This document shows, piece after piece, positions 18,171 through 26,901 of a stretch of 64,000 nucleotides of DNA. The stretch lies in the NCBI GenBank assembly GCA_016125585.1, contig WGLL01000006.1, forward strand, positions 307,066-371,065. Direction: 5' to 3'. Both the position numbers and the translations under genes were made by a program. Position 1 is the stretch's first letter. Each line of letters opens with the position of its first letter. This DNA comes from Caulobacter sp. GTDB lineage: Bacteria > Pseudomonadota > Alphaproteobacteria > Caulobacterales > Caulobacteraceae. Under the pieces are notes generated by a model. It had not been told where the DNA came from and made no database searches. It saw only the letters and a list, made by a program, of their open reading frames with translations.

Positions 18171-18340
18171 GCGTCCTTCGACACGCGGCCTGTCGGCCGC
18201 TACTCAGGATGACGAAAGCCGGAGCAGCGGCCTTTCGCCTTTCAGCCGCCGCGTCGCATGACGTAGAGTGCAGTCGCCAGCAGATTCCACAGGCGTTCGT
18301 CATCCTGAGTAGCCCGCGACGCGGGCGTGTCGAAGGACGC
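18171..18340. repeat. Family C inverted repeat pair
   Basis: Left element 18171-18216 (gcgtccttcgacacgcggcc ... ctcaggatgacgaa) and right element 18296-18340 (ttcgtcatcctgagtagccc ... gtgtcgaaggacgc) are inverted copies of one another with a variable hairpin inside each. They occupy the gap between the SRP RNA and dnaX. Confidence 0.8.
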
Positions 18341-18363
18341 ACGGACGCACCGACAAGGCCCCG

Positions 18364-20226
18364 ATGTCCGACACCGCACCGCCCTGGGATGAAGACGAGC
18401 CCGCCGCCGAGGCCGAGGAACGCGACACCCTGACCGCCGACATCTTCGGCGAGCCGGAGCCCGCCGCCGCGCCCGTCGCCCCGGACGCCCCGGCCGTCGC
18501 CAAGGCCGACCCGATGGCTCCCGCGCCCTACACCGCGGACTCGCCGGCCTATACCGTGCTGGCGCGGAAATACCGGCCGCGCACCTTCGAGGACCTGATC
18601 GGCCAGGAGGCCATGGTCCGGACCCTGACCAACGCCTTCGCCTCCGGCCGCATCGCCCACGCCTTCATGCTCACCGGCGTGCGCGGGGTCGGCAAGACCA
18701 CCACCGCCCGGCTGCTGGCCCGGGCCCTCAACTACGAGACCGACACCGTCCACCAGCCGTCGATGGATCTCGCCGTCGAGGGCCGCCACTGCGCCGCCAT
18801 CGTCGAGGGCCGCCACATGGACGTGCTGGAGCTCGACGCCGCCAGCCGCACCAAGGTCGACGAAATGCGCGAGCTGCTCGACGGGGTCCGCTATTCCCCG
18901 ACCGAGGCCCGCTACAAGGTCTATGTGATCGACGAGGTCCACATGCTGTCGACGGCGGCGTTCAACGCCCTGCTGAAGACGCTGGAAGAGCCGCCGCCGC
19001 ACGCCAAGTTCATCTTCGCCACCACTGAGATTCGCAAGGTGCCGGTGACCATCCTGTCGCGCTGCCAGCGGTTTGACCTGCGGCGGGTCGAGCCGCCGGT
19101 GCTGGCCGTGCATCTGTCGCGCATCTGCGAGCGCGAGGGCGCCAAGGTCGAGGCCGAGGGCATCACCCTGATCAGCCGCGCCGCCGAGGGCTCGGTGCGC
19201 GACGGCCTCTCCCTGCTCGATCAGGCCATCGTCCAGAGCGACCCGGGCCAGGTGGTGCCGGCCAAGGTGGTGCAGGACATGCTGGGCCTGGCCGACCGCT
19301 CCCAGACCATCGGCCTGTTCGAGCAGGTGATGCGCGGCGAGACCGGCCCGGCCATCGAGAGCTTCCGCACCCTGTGGGGCTTCGGCGCCGACCCGGCCCA
19401 GGTGGTCCTCGACCTGCTGGAGCACAATCACGCCGCCTCGGTCAGCAAGGCGCTTGGGCCCGACGCGCTGGCCCTGCCCAAGGAACAGGCCCAGCGGATC
19501 GCCGCCGTCGGCGCCCTGGCCAGCGCCGGGACCCTGTCGCGGTTCTGGCAGATGCTGCTGAAGGCCCATGACGAGGTGCGCCGGGCGCCGGATCCCTCGG
19601 CGGCCGTTGAGATGGCCCTGATCCGGCTCTGCTACGCCGCTGACCTGCCCGGCCCGGAAGAGGCGCTGAAAGCCCTGCGCGAGGGCGATCCGACTGGCGG
19701 CGCGGGTCCCGGCGGGGGCGGCGGCGGCTCGGCGGCCTCCGGCGGCGGCGGTGCGGTGGCCCAGGCGCGCTTTGCCCAACCGGCCGTCCAGCCCGCGGCC
19801 CAGAGCGAACCCACCCTGGCCAGCTTCGAGGACGTGCTGGCGATGATCGACCGCAAGCGCGAGATCGGGCTCAAGCTCGATGTCGATCGCTATCTGCGGC
19901 TGGTCAGCTTCAGGCCCGGCGCCATCGTCTTCGAGCCGGCCCCCGGCGCCCCCTCCAATCTCTCCGGCCGCCTGGTCTCCAAGCTTAAGGAATGGACCGG
20001 CCAGCCCTGGCTGGTCGCCACCGACGGCGGCGGCGGGGCCGAGACGGCTTGGGAAAAGCAGAAGCGCGAGCAGCGCGAGGCCCGCGCCGAGATCGAGGCC
20101 GACCCCTTCGTCCGCTCGGTGCTTGAGGCCTTCCCCGGCGCCGAGATTCTCGGCGTCAAGCAGCTTGCCGTTCCGCAGGGGGAAGCGGCTACAGAACCTC
20201 CCGTGGAAGCGGACGACGAGGACTGA
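18364..20226 (+). CDS. dnaX: DNA polymerase III subunits gamma and tau
   Basis: 620 aa. An acidic Ala/Pro-rich N-terminal extension (about 1-55) precedes the AAA+ clamp-loader core: YRPRTFEDLIGQ, Walker A GVRGVGKTTTA, Walker B VIDEVHMLS and the SRC sensor ILSRCQRFDLRR. The zinc-binding module found in most DnaX proteins (four Cys after Walker A) is reduced here to one Cys in EGRHCAAI. A Gly-rich linker (GPGGGGGGSAAS) joins the tau-specific C-terminal region. The protein loads the beta clamp and links polymerase to helicase. It lies in the order SRP RNA-dnaX-SDR-ybaB-recR. Confidence 0.95.
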   Translation: MSDTAPPWDEDEPAAEAEERDTLTADIFGEPEPAAAPVAPDAPAVAKADPMAPAPYTADSPAYTVLARKYRPRTFEDLIGQEAMVRTLTNAFASGRIAHAFMLTGVRGVGKTTTARLLARALNYETDTVHQPSMDLAVEGRHCAAIVEGRHMDVLELDAASRTKVDEMRELLDGVRYSPTEARYKVYVIDEVHMLSTAAFNALLKTLEEPPPHAKFIFATTEIRKVPVTILSRCQRFDLRRVEPPVLAVHLSRICEREGAKVEAEGITLISRAAEGSVRDGLSLLDQAIVQSDPGQVVPAKVVQDMLGLADRSQTIGLFEQVMRGETGPAIESFRTLWGFGADPAQVVLDLLEHNHAASVSKALGPDALALPKEQAQRIAAVGALASAGTLSRFWQMLLKAHDEVRRAPDPSAAVEMALIRLCYAADLPGPEEALKALREGDPTGGAGPGGGGGGSAASGGGGAVAQARFAQPAVQPAAQSEPTLASFEDVLAMIDRKREIGLKLDVDRYLRLVSFRPGAIVFEPAPGAPSNLSGRLVSKLKEWTGQPWLVATDGGGGAETAWEKQKREQREARAEIEADPFVRSVLEAFPGAEILGVKQLAVPQGEAATEPPVEADDED

Positions 20227-20236
20227 CCACAACAAT

Positions 20237-20396
20237 CCTTCTCCCGCTCGCCGGGAGAAGGTGGCCGCGCAGCGGCCGGATGAGGGCAGCGCCGGCGGAT
20301 GAGATTGCCCGGGTTCTGGCGCTGATCGGCCGGCTTCCGCGCCGCCCTCATCCGACGCCTTCGGCGCCACCTTCTCCCGGCAAGCGGGAGAAGGAA
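20237..20396. repeat. Family A palindromic repeat, two inverted copies
   Basis: Left copy at 20237-20288 (ccttctcccgctcgccggga, then ggccgcgcagcggccggatg) and inverted right copy at 20343-20396 (ccctcatccgacgccttcgg, then cttctcccggcaagcgggag). They fill the gap between dnaX and the SDR gene. The spacing and head-to-head arrangement match the pair at 8448-8614. Confidence 0.88.
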
Positions 20397-20416
20397 CAAC
20401 AACGCGGAGAAAACAC

Positions 20417-21223
20417 ATGACCAAAGCCAATGGCCGCAAGAGCATCTTCATCACCGGCGCCGCCTCGGGCATGGGGCTGGAGACCGCGCGACTGTTCGCG
20501 TCCGAGGGCTGGTTCGTTGGCGGCTACGACGTCAACGCCGCCGGACTGGAGGCGCTGAAGACCGAGATCGGCGATGAAAATTGCATCGTCCAGACCCTCG
20601 ATGTCACCGACCGCGCCGCCTACAGCGCCGCCCTCGACGCCTTCTCGCAAGCCACCGGCGGCAAGCTGGACCTGCTGTTCAACAACGCCGGCATCGGCCG
20701 GGGCGGACCGTTCATCGACCAGACGTGGGACGACGTCATGGCGGTGGTCAATATCAACTTCGTCGCCGTGCTGTCGGGCATCCATCTGGCCGCGCCCCTG
20801 CTCAAAAACACCCCCAACAGCCTGTGCTTCACCACCTCCTCGTCCTCGGCCATCTTCGGCATCCCCAACATCGCCGTCTATTCGGCGACCAAACATGCGG
20901 TGAAGGGGCTGACTGAGGCCCTGTCGGTGGAGCTCCGCGCCCATGGCGTCCGCGCCGCCGACACCCTGCCCGGGATGATCGACACCCCGATCCTGCCTGA
21001 CGAGGCCAAGGCCAACGCTCCGACCGAAGGCATGTGGCGGCTCACACCTCCGCGAGAAGTGGCTCAGGCCGTCTGGGACGCCTACCATTCGGACAAGATC
21101 CACTGGTATGTGCCGACTGAACTCGAGGCCTATGACGTGATGCAGACCCAGTCGCCCGAGGCGATCCGGGACCAGATGCTGAGCGCGGGGGGCCTCTTCA
21201 GCGAAGGAGCAGACGCAAAATGA
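20417..21223 (+). CDS. Short-chain dehydrogenase/reductase
   Basis: 268 aa classical SDR. The cofactor motif is TGAASGMG (about residues 14-21), NNAGIGRGG follows, and the catalytic YSATK lies in AVYSATKHAVKG, with Ser in TTSSSSAIFG. Substrate cannot be assigned; the protein may use NAD(H) or NADP(H). A ribosome site (cggagaaaa) precedes ATG 20417. Its stop overlaps the ybaB start (ATGA), so it is coupled to the dnaX-ybaB-recR set although it has no obvious DNA role. Confidence 0.9.
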   Translation: MTKANGRKSIFITGAASGMGLETARLFASEGWFVGGYDVNAAGLEALKTEIGDENCIVQTLDVTDRAAYSAALDAFSQATGGKLDLLFNNAGIGRGGPFIDQTWDDVMAVVNINFVAVLSGIHLAAPLLKNTPNSLCFTTSSSSAIFGIPNIAVYSATKHAVKGLTEALSVELRAHGVRAADTLPGMIDTPILPDEAKANAPTEGMWRLTPPREVAQAVWDAYHSDKIHWYVPTELEAYDVMQTQSPEAIRDQMLSAGGLFSEGADAK

Positions 21224-21543
21224 AAGACCTTCAGGGGCTGATGAAACAGGCCCAGGCCATGCAGGCCAAGCTGGCCGAAGCCCAGGAACAGGTCGCCGCC
21301 ATCGTGGTCGAGGGGACCAGCGGCGGCGGCATGGTCAGGGTGACCCTGAAAGGCGCCGGCGAACTGGCCGGCGTGGAACTGGACGACAGCCTGCTGGCCC
21401 CGGGGGAGGGCGAGGTCGTCGCCGACCTGCTGATCGCCGCCCATGCCGACGCCCGGCGCAAGTTGGAAGCCCGGACGGCGGAACTGATGCAGGTGGCGGC
21501 CGGGCCGCTGGCCGGGATGAAGATTCCGGGGATGGGGTTCTGA
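21220..21543 (+). CDS. YbaB/EbfC family nucleoid-associated protein
   Basis: 107 aa. The sequence MKDLQGLMKQAQAMQAKLAEAQ and the following VVEGTSGGGMVRVTLKG are typical of the small dimeric YbaB/EbfC DNA-binding family. It may organise DNA or act with RecR. It begins inside the SDR stop codon and is followed, after 277 nt of repeats, by recR, its usual downstream neighbour. Confidence 0.93.
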   Translation: MKDLQGLMKQAQAMQAKLAEAQEQVAAIVVEGTSGGGMVRVTLKGAGELAGVELDDSLLAPGEGEVVADLLIAAHADARRKLEARTAELMQVAAGPLAGMKIPGMGF

Positions 21544-21553
21544 GGTCTGGCCC

Positions 21554-21640
21554 TGTTATTCGGTGACAGTCACTTTTTTCAGGACCGCCGGTGGATCGAC
21601 CCGCCGTGGAGTCGAAAAAAGTGACTGTCACCGAATAACA
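21554..21640. repeat. Perfect 27-nt inverted repeat with 33-nt loop
   Basis: The left arm 21554-21580 (tgttattcggtgacagtcac then ttttttc) and the right arm 21614-21640 (gaaaaaagtgactgtcaccg then aataaca) are exact reverse complements. The core ggtgacagtcac is itself nearly palindromic. This perfect, AT-richer element stands out from the surrounding GC-rich DNA and resembles the palindromes left by REP-associated tyrosine (Y1) transposases; no transposase gene is in the window. Confidence 0.85.
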
Positions 21641-21650
21641 CCCTCCACAC

Positions 21651-21760
21651 TGCTCCCCCCTTGGGGGAGCTCCCCGCGCAGCGGGGTGAGGGGGTCCGCC
21701 ACCGACTGTTGAGGACCCCCTCCGTCGCGCTCCGCGCGCCACCTCCCCCGAAGGGGGAGG
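21651..21760. repeat. Family D inverted repeat pair
   Basis: Left element 21651-21700 (ctccccccttgggggagctc, then ccgcgcagcgg and gtgagggggtcc) and right element 21712-21760 (aggaccccctccgtcgcgct, then ccacctcccccgaaggggga) are inverted, diverged copies. They share no sequence with family A apart from general hairpin layout. Confidence 0.78.
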
Positions 21761-21820
21761 AAAACAGCAGAATCATCCCTATCTTCTCTCTCTCGGGCGC
21801 CTCCGCCCGCAGGACCCGCC

Positions 21821-22423
21821 ATGGCCGCTGTCGCCGGACCCGAGATCGAACGTCTGATCAGCCTGCTGGCCAAGCTGCCGGGGCTTGGGCCCCGTTCGGC
21901 CAGGCGCGCGGCCCTGACCCTGCTCAAGCGGCGGGAGCAGCTGCTGGGGCCGCTGGCCGACGCCCTCGCCGACGCCCGTGAGCATGTGAAGACCTGCAGC
22001 CAGTGCGGCAGCCTCGATACCCGCGATCCCTGCAGCCTCTGCGCCGATACCTTACGCGATCGCACCCTGGTCTGCGTGGTCGAGGAGGTGGGCAGCGTCT
22101 GGGCCATGGAGCGGGCCGGGGCGTTTCGCGGCCGCTACCATGTGCTGGGCGGGCTCCTGTCAGCCCTCGACGGCGTCGGCCCGGACAATATCCGCATCAA
22201 CGAACTGACCCAGCGGGTCACCGAGGGCGAGATCCGCGAGGTCATCCTCGCCCTGCCGGCCACCGTCGACGGCCAGACCACCGCCCACTACATCGCCGAG
22301 CGGCTGTCGAACCTCGATGTCGCGGTGACCATGCTGGCGCGCGGCGTCCCGGTCGGCGGCGACCTTGACTGGCTGGATGACGGCACCATCGCTCAGGCCA
22401 TGCGGGCCCGGCGGCCGGCGTAA
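21821..22423 (+). CDS. recR: Recombination mediator RecR
   Basis: 200 aa, standard length. The N-terminal HhH region ([13 protein letters not shown]) is followed by the zinc finger cysteines Cys59, Cys62, Cys71 and Cys74, and a Toprim domain starting [17 protein letters not shown]. With RecF and RecO it loads RecA at single-strand gaps. It is the last gene of the dnaX cluster. Confidence 0.95.
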   Translation: MAAVAGPEIERLISLLAKLPGLGPRSARRAALTLLKRREQLLGPLADALADAREHVKTCSQCGSLDTRDPCSLCADTLRDRTLVCVVEEVGSVWAMERAGAFRGRYHVLGGLLSALDGVGPDNIRINELTQRVTEGEIREVILALPATVDGQTTAHYIAERLSNLDVAVTMLARGVPVGGDLDWLDDGTIAQAMRARRPA

Positions 22424-22435
22424 ATCCCCAAGCCG

Positions 22436-22548
22436 TTCATCCCGACGAAAGTCGGGACCCAGTTGGCAAACCAGAAGACAGGCTGGCGCTGATCAGAGCA
22501 GAAACCCACCCGCTGGTGGACACTGGGTCCCGACTTTCGTCGGGATGA
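22436..22548. repeat. Family E inverted repeat pair
   Basis: Left element 22436-22463 (ttcatcccgacgaaagtcgg gacccagt) and right element 22522-22548 (actgggtcccgactttcgtc gggatga) are almost exact inverted copies, each containing its own ccgacgaaagtcgg hairpin. They lie between recR and rmuC. Confidence 0.82.
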
Positions 22549-22599
22549 GCGGAGTTGGGAGGGCTGGGCGGGACTCGGTTTCCACGCTAAGAACTAACC

Positions 22600-23871
22600 A
22601 TGAACGCCACAACGCTCGCCCTCATCGTCGCCGCCGCCTTCGCTCTGCTGGCTGTCGTGGCCCTCGCCTGGGCCCTGATGGAACGCCGCCGCGCGGGCGC
22701 CGCCGAGGCCAGGGCCTGGGCGATGAAGGAGCAGTATGCGTCCGTCGAAGCGCGGGCGAAGTTGCTGGAGGAACAGTCCGGCGCGGCGTCGGAACTGCTC
22801 AAGGCCCAGGCCGCGCAACAGGCCGGCGCCGTGGCCGAGGAACTGCTGAAACGCACCGAGGAGAGCTTCCGCAACCGCGAAAACCTCGCCCAGGCGCGGA
22901 TCGAGGCGCAGCTGAAGCCGGTGGCCGAGACGCTGGCCAAGTTCGAGGCCCAGGTCACCGCCGTCGAAAAGACCCGCGCCGAGGAGCAGGGGGGGCTGAA
23001 GGCCCAGATCGCCGCCCTGATGGACGCCTCGGTCGCCACCCAGTCGGAAGCCCGCAAGCTGTCGGCCGCCCTGCGTCGGGGCGCGGGCGTGCAGGGGCGC
23101 TGGGGCGAGCAGACCCTGCGCAATGTGCTGGAGGCGGCGGGCCTTGCCCATCAGTACGACTTCGTCGAACAGTTCAGCCTCGACACCGAGGAGGGTCGCC
23201 GCCGCCCGGACGTCAAGGTGCGGATGCCGGCCGGGGCGGTGTTCGCCATCGACGCCAAATGCTCGCTCAACGCCTTCATGGACGCCCAGGAAGCCACCGA
23301 CGACGCGGTCCGCGAGGCGGCGATGGCGCGTCACGCCCAGAGCGTCCGCAGCCACATGCAGGGGCTGTCCGCGAAAGCCTACTGGGACCAGTTCGCCTCC
23401 GAACGCTCGCCCGATTTCGTCGCCATGTTCGTGCCCGGCGACGGCTTTCTGGCCGCCGCGCTGGACCGCATGCCCGACCTGATGACCGAGGCCATGGACA
23501 AGCGGGTGTTGCTGGTCACCCCGACCACCCTGTTCGCCCTGTGCAAGGCGGTGGCCTACGGCTGGCGGGTCGAGGAGCAGGCGGCCAACGCCGACAAGAT
23601 CGCCGGCCTCGGCCGCGACCTCTATGCCCGCCTCTCGGTGATGGGCGGCCATGTGGCGGCCATGGGCAAGGCGCTGGAGACGGCGACGTCCAAATACAAC
23701 CAGTTCGTCGGCTCGCTGGAGACCCAGGTCCTGACCCAGGCGCGGCGGTTCGAGGAGCTGAAGGTCGACCACCAGGGCAAGGACCTGCCGGAACTGGCCC
23801 CCATCGAGGGTGGAACCCGCTCCCTGGTCAAACTCGCCTCCGAGGCGCCGGCGCTTTCCGACAAGCACTGA
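22600..23871 (+). CDS. rmuC: DNA recombination protein RmuC
   Basis: 423 aa. An N-terminal transmembrane helix (about 6-28) leads into a long coiled-coil (about 30-150), then the RmuC nuclease-like core: [40 protein letters not shown] and [12 protein letters not shown]. Family role: limits inversions between short repeats, with a PD-(D/E)XK-type fold. No ribosome site is evident before ATG 22600. Its neighbourhood, rich in inverted repeats, is notable given the family's proposed role. Confidence 0.92.
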   Translation: MNATTLALIVAAAFALLAVVALAWALMERRRAGAAEARAWAMKEQYASVEARAKLLEEQSGAASELLKAQAAQQAGAVAEELLKRTEESFRNRENLAQARIEAQLKPVAETLAKFEAQVTAVEKTRAEEQGGLKAQIAALMDASVATQSEARKLSAALRRGAGVQGRWGEQTLRNVLEAAGLAHQYDFVEQFSLDTEEGRRRPDVKVRMPAGAVFAIDAKCSLNAFMDAQEATDDAVREAAMARHAQSVRSHMQGLSAKAYWDQFASERSPDFVAMFVPGDGFLAAALDRMPDLMTEAMDKRVLLVTPTTLFALCKAVAYGWRVEEQAANADKIAGLGRDLYARLSVMGGHVAAMGKALETATSKYNQFVGSLETQVLTQARRFEELKVDHQGKDLPELAPIEGGTRSLVKLASEAPALSDKH

Positions 23872-23919
23872 TCAGGGCAGTTCCGATCAGCGGCGGCCTG
23901 GCCGCGGCGCCAGGCCGTC

Positions 23920-23948
23920 TTGACGCTCTTCCCCTGAAACCCTACCTC
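23920..23948 (+). promoter_or_regulatory. Candidate promoter of def
   Basis: TTGACG at 23920-23925 and TACCTC at 23943-23948 are spaced by 17 nt. The predicted transcription start falls at or one base before the def ATG (23955), and there is no ribosome site, so a leaderless mRNA is possible. Confidence 0.4.
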
Positions 23949-23954
23949 CCCGGC

Positions 23955-24476
23955 ATGGCCATTCGTCGCATTCTCACCGTCGACAACGCCGCCGATCTGG
24001 CGGTGCTGAAGAAGAAGTCCCTGCCCGTCGAGGCGGTGACCGACGAGACGCGCGCCCTGATGGACGACATGCTGGAGACGATGTACGCGGCCCCCGGCAT
24101 CGGCTTGGCCGCCGTGCAGGTCGGCGAGCCGCTGCGGATCATCGTCATGGATCTGGCCCGCGACGGCGAGGAGCCGGCCCCGCGCTACTTCATCAATCCC
24201 GAGATCGTCGAGAAGAACGAGGACCTGGCCCCCTACGAGGAAGGCTGTCTTTCGGTGCCCGACATCTATGAGACGGTCGAGCGGCCCGACCGGGTTCACA
24301 TCCGCTACCTCGACTACAACGGCGTCCAGGTCAGCGAGGACGCCGACGGCCTCTACGCCGTCTGCATCCAGCACGAGATGGACCACCTCGAAGGGGTGTT
24401 GTTCATCGACCACCTGTCGCGGCTGAAGCGCGACCGGGCCATCACCAAGGTCAAGAAGGCCGCCCGCGCGGCCTGA
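23955..24476 (+). CDS. def: Peptide deformylase
   Basis: 173 aa from ATG 23955. All three motifs are intact: [10 protein letters not shown] (48-57), EGCLS with metal ligand Cys98, and QHEMDH with His140, Glu141 and His144. It removes the formyl group from nascent proteins using Fe2+. It lies upstream of fmt, which formylates the initiator tRNA; a small lipoprotein gene on the opposite strand separates them. Confidence 0.95.
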   Translation: MAIRRILTVDNAADLAVLKKKSLPVEAVTDETRALMDDMLETMYAAPGIGLAAVQVGEPLRIIVMDLARDGEEPAPRYFINPEIVEKNEDLAPYEEGCLSVPDIYETVERPDRVHIRYLDYNGVQVSEDADGLYAVCIQHEMDHLEGVLFIDHLSRLKRDRAITKVKKAARAA

Positions 24477-24497
24477 TCGGGCCCGATAGCCAGCGCC

Positions 24498-24797
24498 CTA
24501 CTGTCCGCTGGTTTTTTCGGCCGCGGCTTCTTCCTTGTCCTTCTGGGCGGATTCGCTGAGCCCCGCCTGGGCTTCGGCGGCGGTGTCCTTCACCGCATCG
24601 GCGGCTTCGGCGCCGGCATTCTTGATCGCCGCCCCGGCCTGCTTGACGTCGGGATCATTGGCGATGTCCTGGGCGGCGTCCTTGACCTCGGCCCCGGCCG
24701 CGTCGGCGCCTTCCTTCAGGTCCTGACGATCGGACGGGGAACAGGCCGTCAGGCCGAGCGCGGCGGTGGCGAAGGCGGCGAGAATGATGGTGCGCAT
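24498..24797 (-). CDS. Small Ala/Glu/Lys-rich lipoprotein
   Basis: 99 aa from ATG 24797, with ribosome site gggag upstream. [19 protein letters not shown] is a lipoprotein signal with lipobox LTAC. The mature part is a charged repeat of AA/KDAAQD and [21 protein letters not shown] type, likely an amphipathic helix as in entericidin-like or LEA-like small proteins. Function unknown. It lies antisense between def and fmt. Confidence 0.75.
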   Translation of the reverse strand: MRTIILAAFATAALGLTACSPSDRQDLKEGADAAGAEVKDAAQDIANDPDVKQAGAAIKNAGAEAADAVKDTAAEAQAGLSESAQKDKEEAAAEKTSGQ

Positions 24798-24886
24798 GGT
24801 GCTCTCCCGGTTGTTCTGGCATTTCAACGGTCGCCAAACCCGGCGGTTCCCTTCCGTTGCCGGCCGCGGCCCGCTACAGGAGCGCC

Positions 24887-25813
24887 ATGCGTCTCGCCTT
24901 TCTCGGCACCCCGGACTTCGCGGTGGTCAGCCTCGCCGCGCTCCTTGAGGCCGGCCACGACATCGTCTGCGTCTACAGCCAGCCGCCCGCCCCGCGCGGC
25001 CGGGGCCAGAGCCTGCGGCCCTCGCCGGTGCAGGCCTTCGCCGAACAGCACGGGCTGACGGTCCGCGCCCCCAAGTCGATGAAGTCGGAGGAGGAGATCG
25101 CCGCCTTCGTCGCCCTCGACCTGGACGCGGCCGTGGTGGTGGCCTTTGGCCAGATTCTCAAGCCCGCCATCCTGGAGGCGCCGCGGCTGGGCTGTTTCAA
25201 CCTGCACGGCTCGATCCTGCCGCGTTGGCGCGGGGCGGCGCCGATCCAGCGGGCGGTGATGGCCGGCGATGCGGTGACCGGGGTCCAGGTCATGCGGATG
25301 AGCGAGGGCCTCGATGAGGGCGCGGTGCTGGCCACGGCCACTACCCGCATCAGCCAGTACGACACCGCCGGCACGGTGCATGATCGCCTGGCCGAGCTGG
25401 GCGCCCGCCTGCTGGTCGAGACCCTGCCGGCCATCGCGGCGGGGACCGCCGTCGAGACGCCGCAGAGCGAAGACGGCGTGACCTACGCCCGCAAGATCAC
25501 CCCGGCCGAGGCCCGCATCGACTGGACCCGTCCGGCCGAGGAGGTCGACCGGCAGATCCGGGGTCTGTCGCCCTTTCCCGGCGCCTGGTTCGAGGCGCCG
25601 TCCAGCCGCGGACCGGTGCGGGTCAAGGCCCTGCTCAGCCGGGTCGAGGACGCCGACGGAACGCCCGGCATGGCGCTGGACGATGGGTTGCTGATCGCCT
25701 GCAGCGACGGGGCGGTGCGGCTGCTGGAACTGCAGCGGGAAGGCAAGGGACGCCAGGCGGCGGAAGCCTTCGTGCGGGGCTTTGCGGTTCCGGCCGGGAC
25801 GGCGCTGGCCTGA
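24887..25813 (+). CDS. fmt: Methionyl-tRNA formyltransferase
   Basis: 308 aa from ATG 24887 with ribosome site aggag. The N-terminal formyl-transfer domain has [12 protein letters not shown] and the active-site run [18 protein letters not shown] (Asn105, His107). A C-terminal OB-like domain follows from about residue 205. Uses 10-formyl-THF to formylate Met-tRNAi. It overlaps truA by one base (TGATG). Confidence 0.95.
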   Translation: MRLAFLGTPDFAVVSLAALLEAGHDIVCVYSQPPAPRGRGQSLRPSPVQAFAEQHGLTVRAPKSMKSEEEIAAFVALDLDAAVVVAFGQILKPAILEAPRLGCFNLHGSILPRWRGAAPIQRAVMAGDAVTGVQVMRMSEGLDEGAVLATATTRISQYDTAGTVHDRLAELGARLLVETLPAIAAGTAVETPQSEDGVTYARKITPAEARIDWTRPAEEVDRQIRGLSPFPGAWFEAPSSRGPVRVKALLSRVEDADGTPGMALDDGLLIACSDGAVRLLELQREGKGRQAAEAFVRGFAVPAGTALA

Positions 25814-26550
25814 TGCCGCGCTACCGGCTCATCGTCGAATACGACGGCCGTCCCTATTGCGGCTTCCAGGCCCAGGCGGGGCTGCCCACTGTCCAGGAGT
25901 CGATCGAACGGGCGGTCAAGGCCTTCAGCGGCGAGACCCTGCGGCTGCACGCCGCCGGCCGCACCGACACCGGCGTCCACGCCACCGGCCAGGCGGCCCA
26001 TATCGACCTGTCCCGCGACTGGGAGCCGAGGGTGATCCGCAACGCCCTCAACGCCTATCTGCGGCCTCAGCCGATCAGCATCCTGTCGGTCGAGCTGGCC
26101 GAGGAGGGCTGGCACGCCCGCTTCTCGGCCATCGAGCGGCGCTACCTGTACCGGATCCTCAACCGGCCCAGCCCTCCGGCCCTCGAGCAGGGCCGCGTCT
26201 GGCATGTGAAGAAGCCTCTGGACGCCGAGGCCATGCAGGCCGCAGCGCGGCATCTGCTCGGCCTGCATGACTTCACCACTTTCCGGGATGTGAAGTGCCA
26301 GGCCAAATCGCCGGTCAAGACGCTGGATACGGCGGTGGTGCGCCGCGATGGCGAGCTGATCCTGCTGACCTTCACCGCCCGCAGCTTCCTTCACCGCCAG
26401 GTCCGCTCGATGACCGGGACCCTGGCCGAGGTTGGAGTCGGACGCTGGGCGGTGGACGACGTGAAGACGGCCTTGGAGGCGAAGGACCGCACGGCCTGTG
26501 GTGCGGTGGCGCCCGCCGACGGGCTGTATCTGACCGGCGTCGGCTACTAG
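25813..26550 (+). CDS. truA: tRNA pseudouridine(38-40) synthase
   Basis: 245 aa. The catalytic Asp52 lies in GRTDTGVHATGQ; YDGRPYCGFQ at the N-terminus and the FLHRQVRSMTGTL stretch are also typical. Modifies positions 38-40 of tRNA anticodon arms. Coupled to fmt by start-stop overlap. The last 4 nt overlap the convergent 98-aa gene. Confidence 0.95.
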   Translation: MPRYRLIVEYDGRPYCGFQAQAGLPTVQESIERAVKAFSGETLRLHAAGRTDTGVHATGQAAHIDLSRDWEPRVIRNALNAYLRPQPISILSVELAEEGWHARFSAIERRYLYRILNRPSPPALEQGRVWHVKKPLDAEAMQAAARHLLGLHDFTTFRDVKCQAKSPVKTLDTAVVRRDGELILLTFTARSFLHRQVRSMTGTLAEVGVGRWAVDDVKTALEAKDRTACGAVAPADGLYLTGVGY

Positions 26551-26843
26551 CTGTCTCCGCCGAGAATCCTCGCCCGCCGCGCCCGCTCGTTCGCCTCGTC
26601 GTCCGACTTTGTCGACCGGTTGGCCCAGTCGGCCCGGCGCGCCTGCACCACCGCGTAGAAGACCACAAACAGGACGATCATGACCGGCGGCAGGACATAG
26701 CGCTGCCAGACGGGGGGAAGCAGGTTGTTGCCGATCGTCAGAGTCGCCAACGCGACCGCAAAAATCAGATCCGGCCAAACGAAGCGGAGCACCAGCTTGC
26801 GGTCGGTTCGCGTTCTGGTCTTGCTCAACAGGGGTTCGCGCAT
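26547..26843 (-). CDS. Small two-TM membrane protein of unknown function
   Basis: 98 aa. Two hydrophobic segments (about 24-44 and 50-68: FAVALATLTIGNNLL and VLPPVMIVLFVVFYAVV) are followed by an Arg-rich cytoplasmic tail (RRADWANRSTK...RARRARILGG). No family recognised. It may be cotranscribed with the EamA gene upstream (58 nt away). Confidence 0.65.
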   Translation of the reverse strand: MREPLLSKTRTRTDRKLVLRFVWPDLIFAVALATLTIGNNLLPPVWQRYVLPPVMIVLFVVFYAVVQARRADWANRSTKSDDEANERARRARILGGDS

Positions 26844-26901
26844 GCTTCACTATTTCCCGGAGGGGCGCGGCCAGCAAGCGGAAGGCGGAGCCGGGCCTGC
26901 C

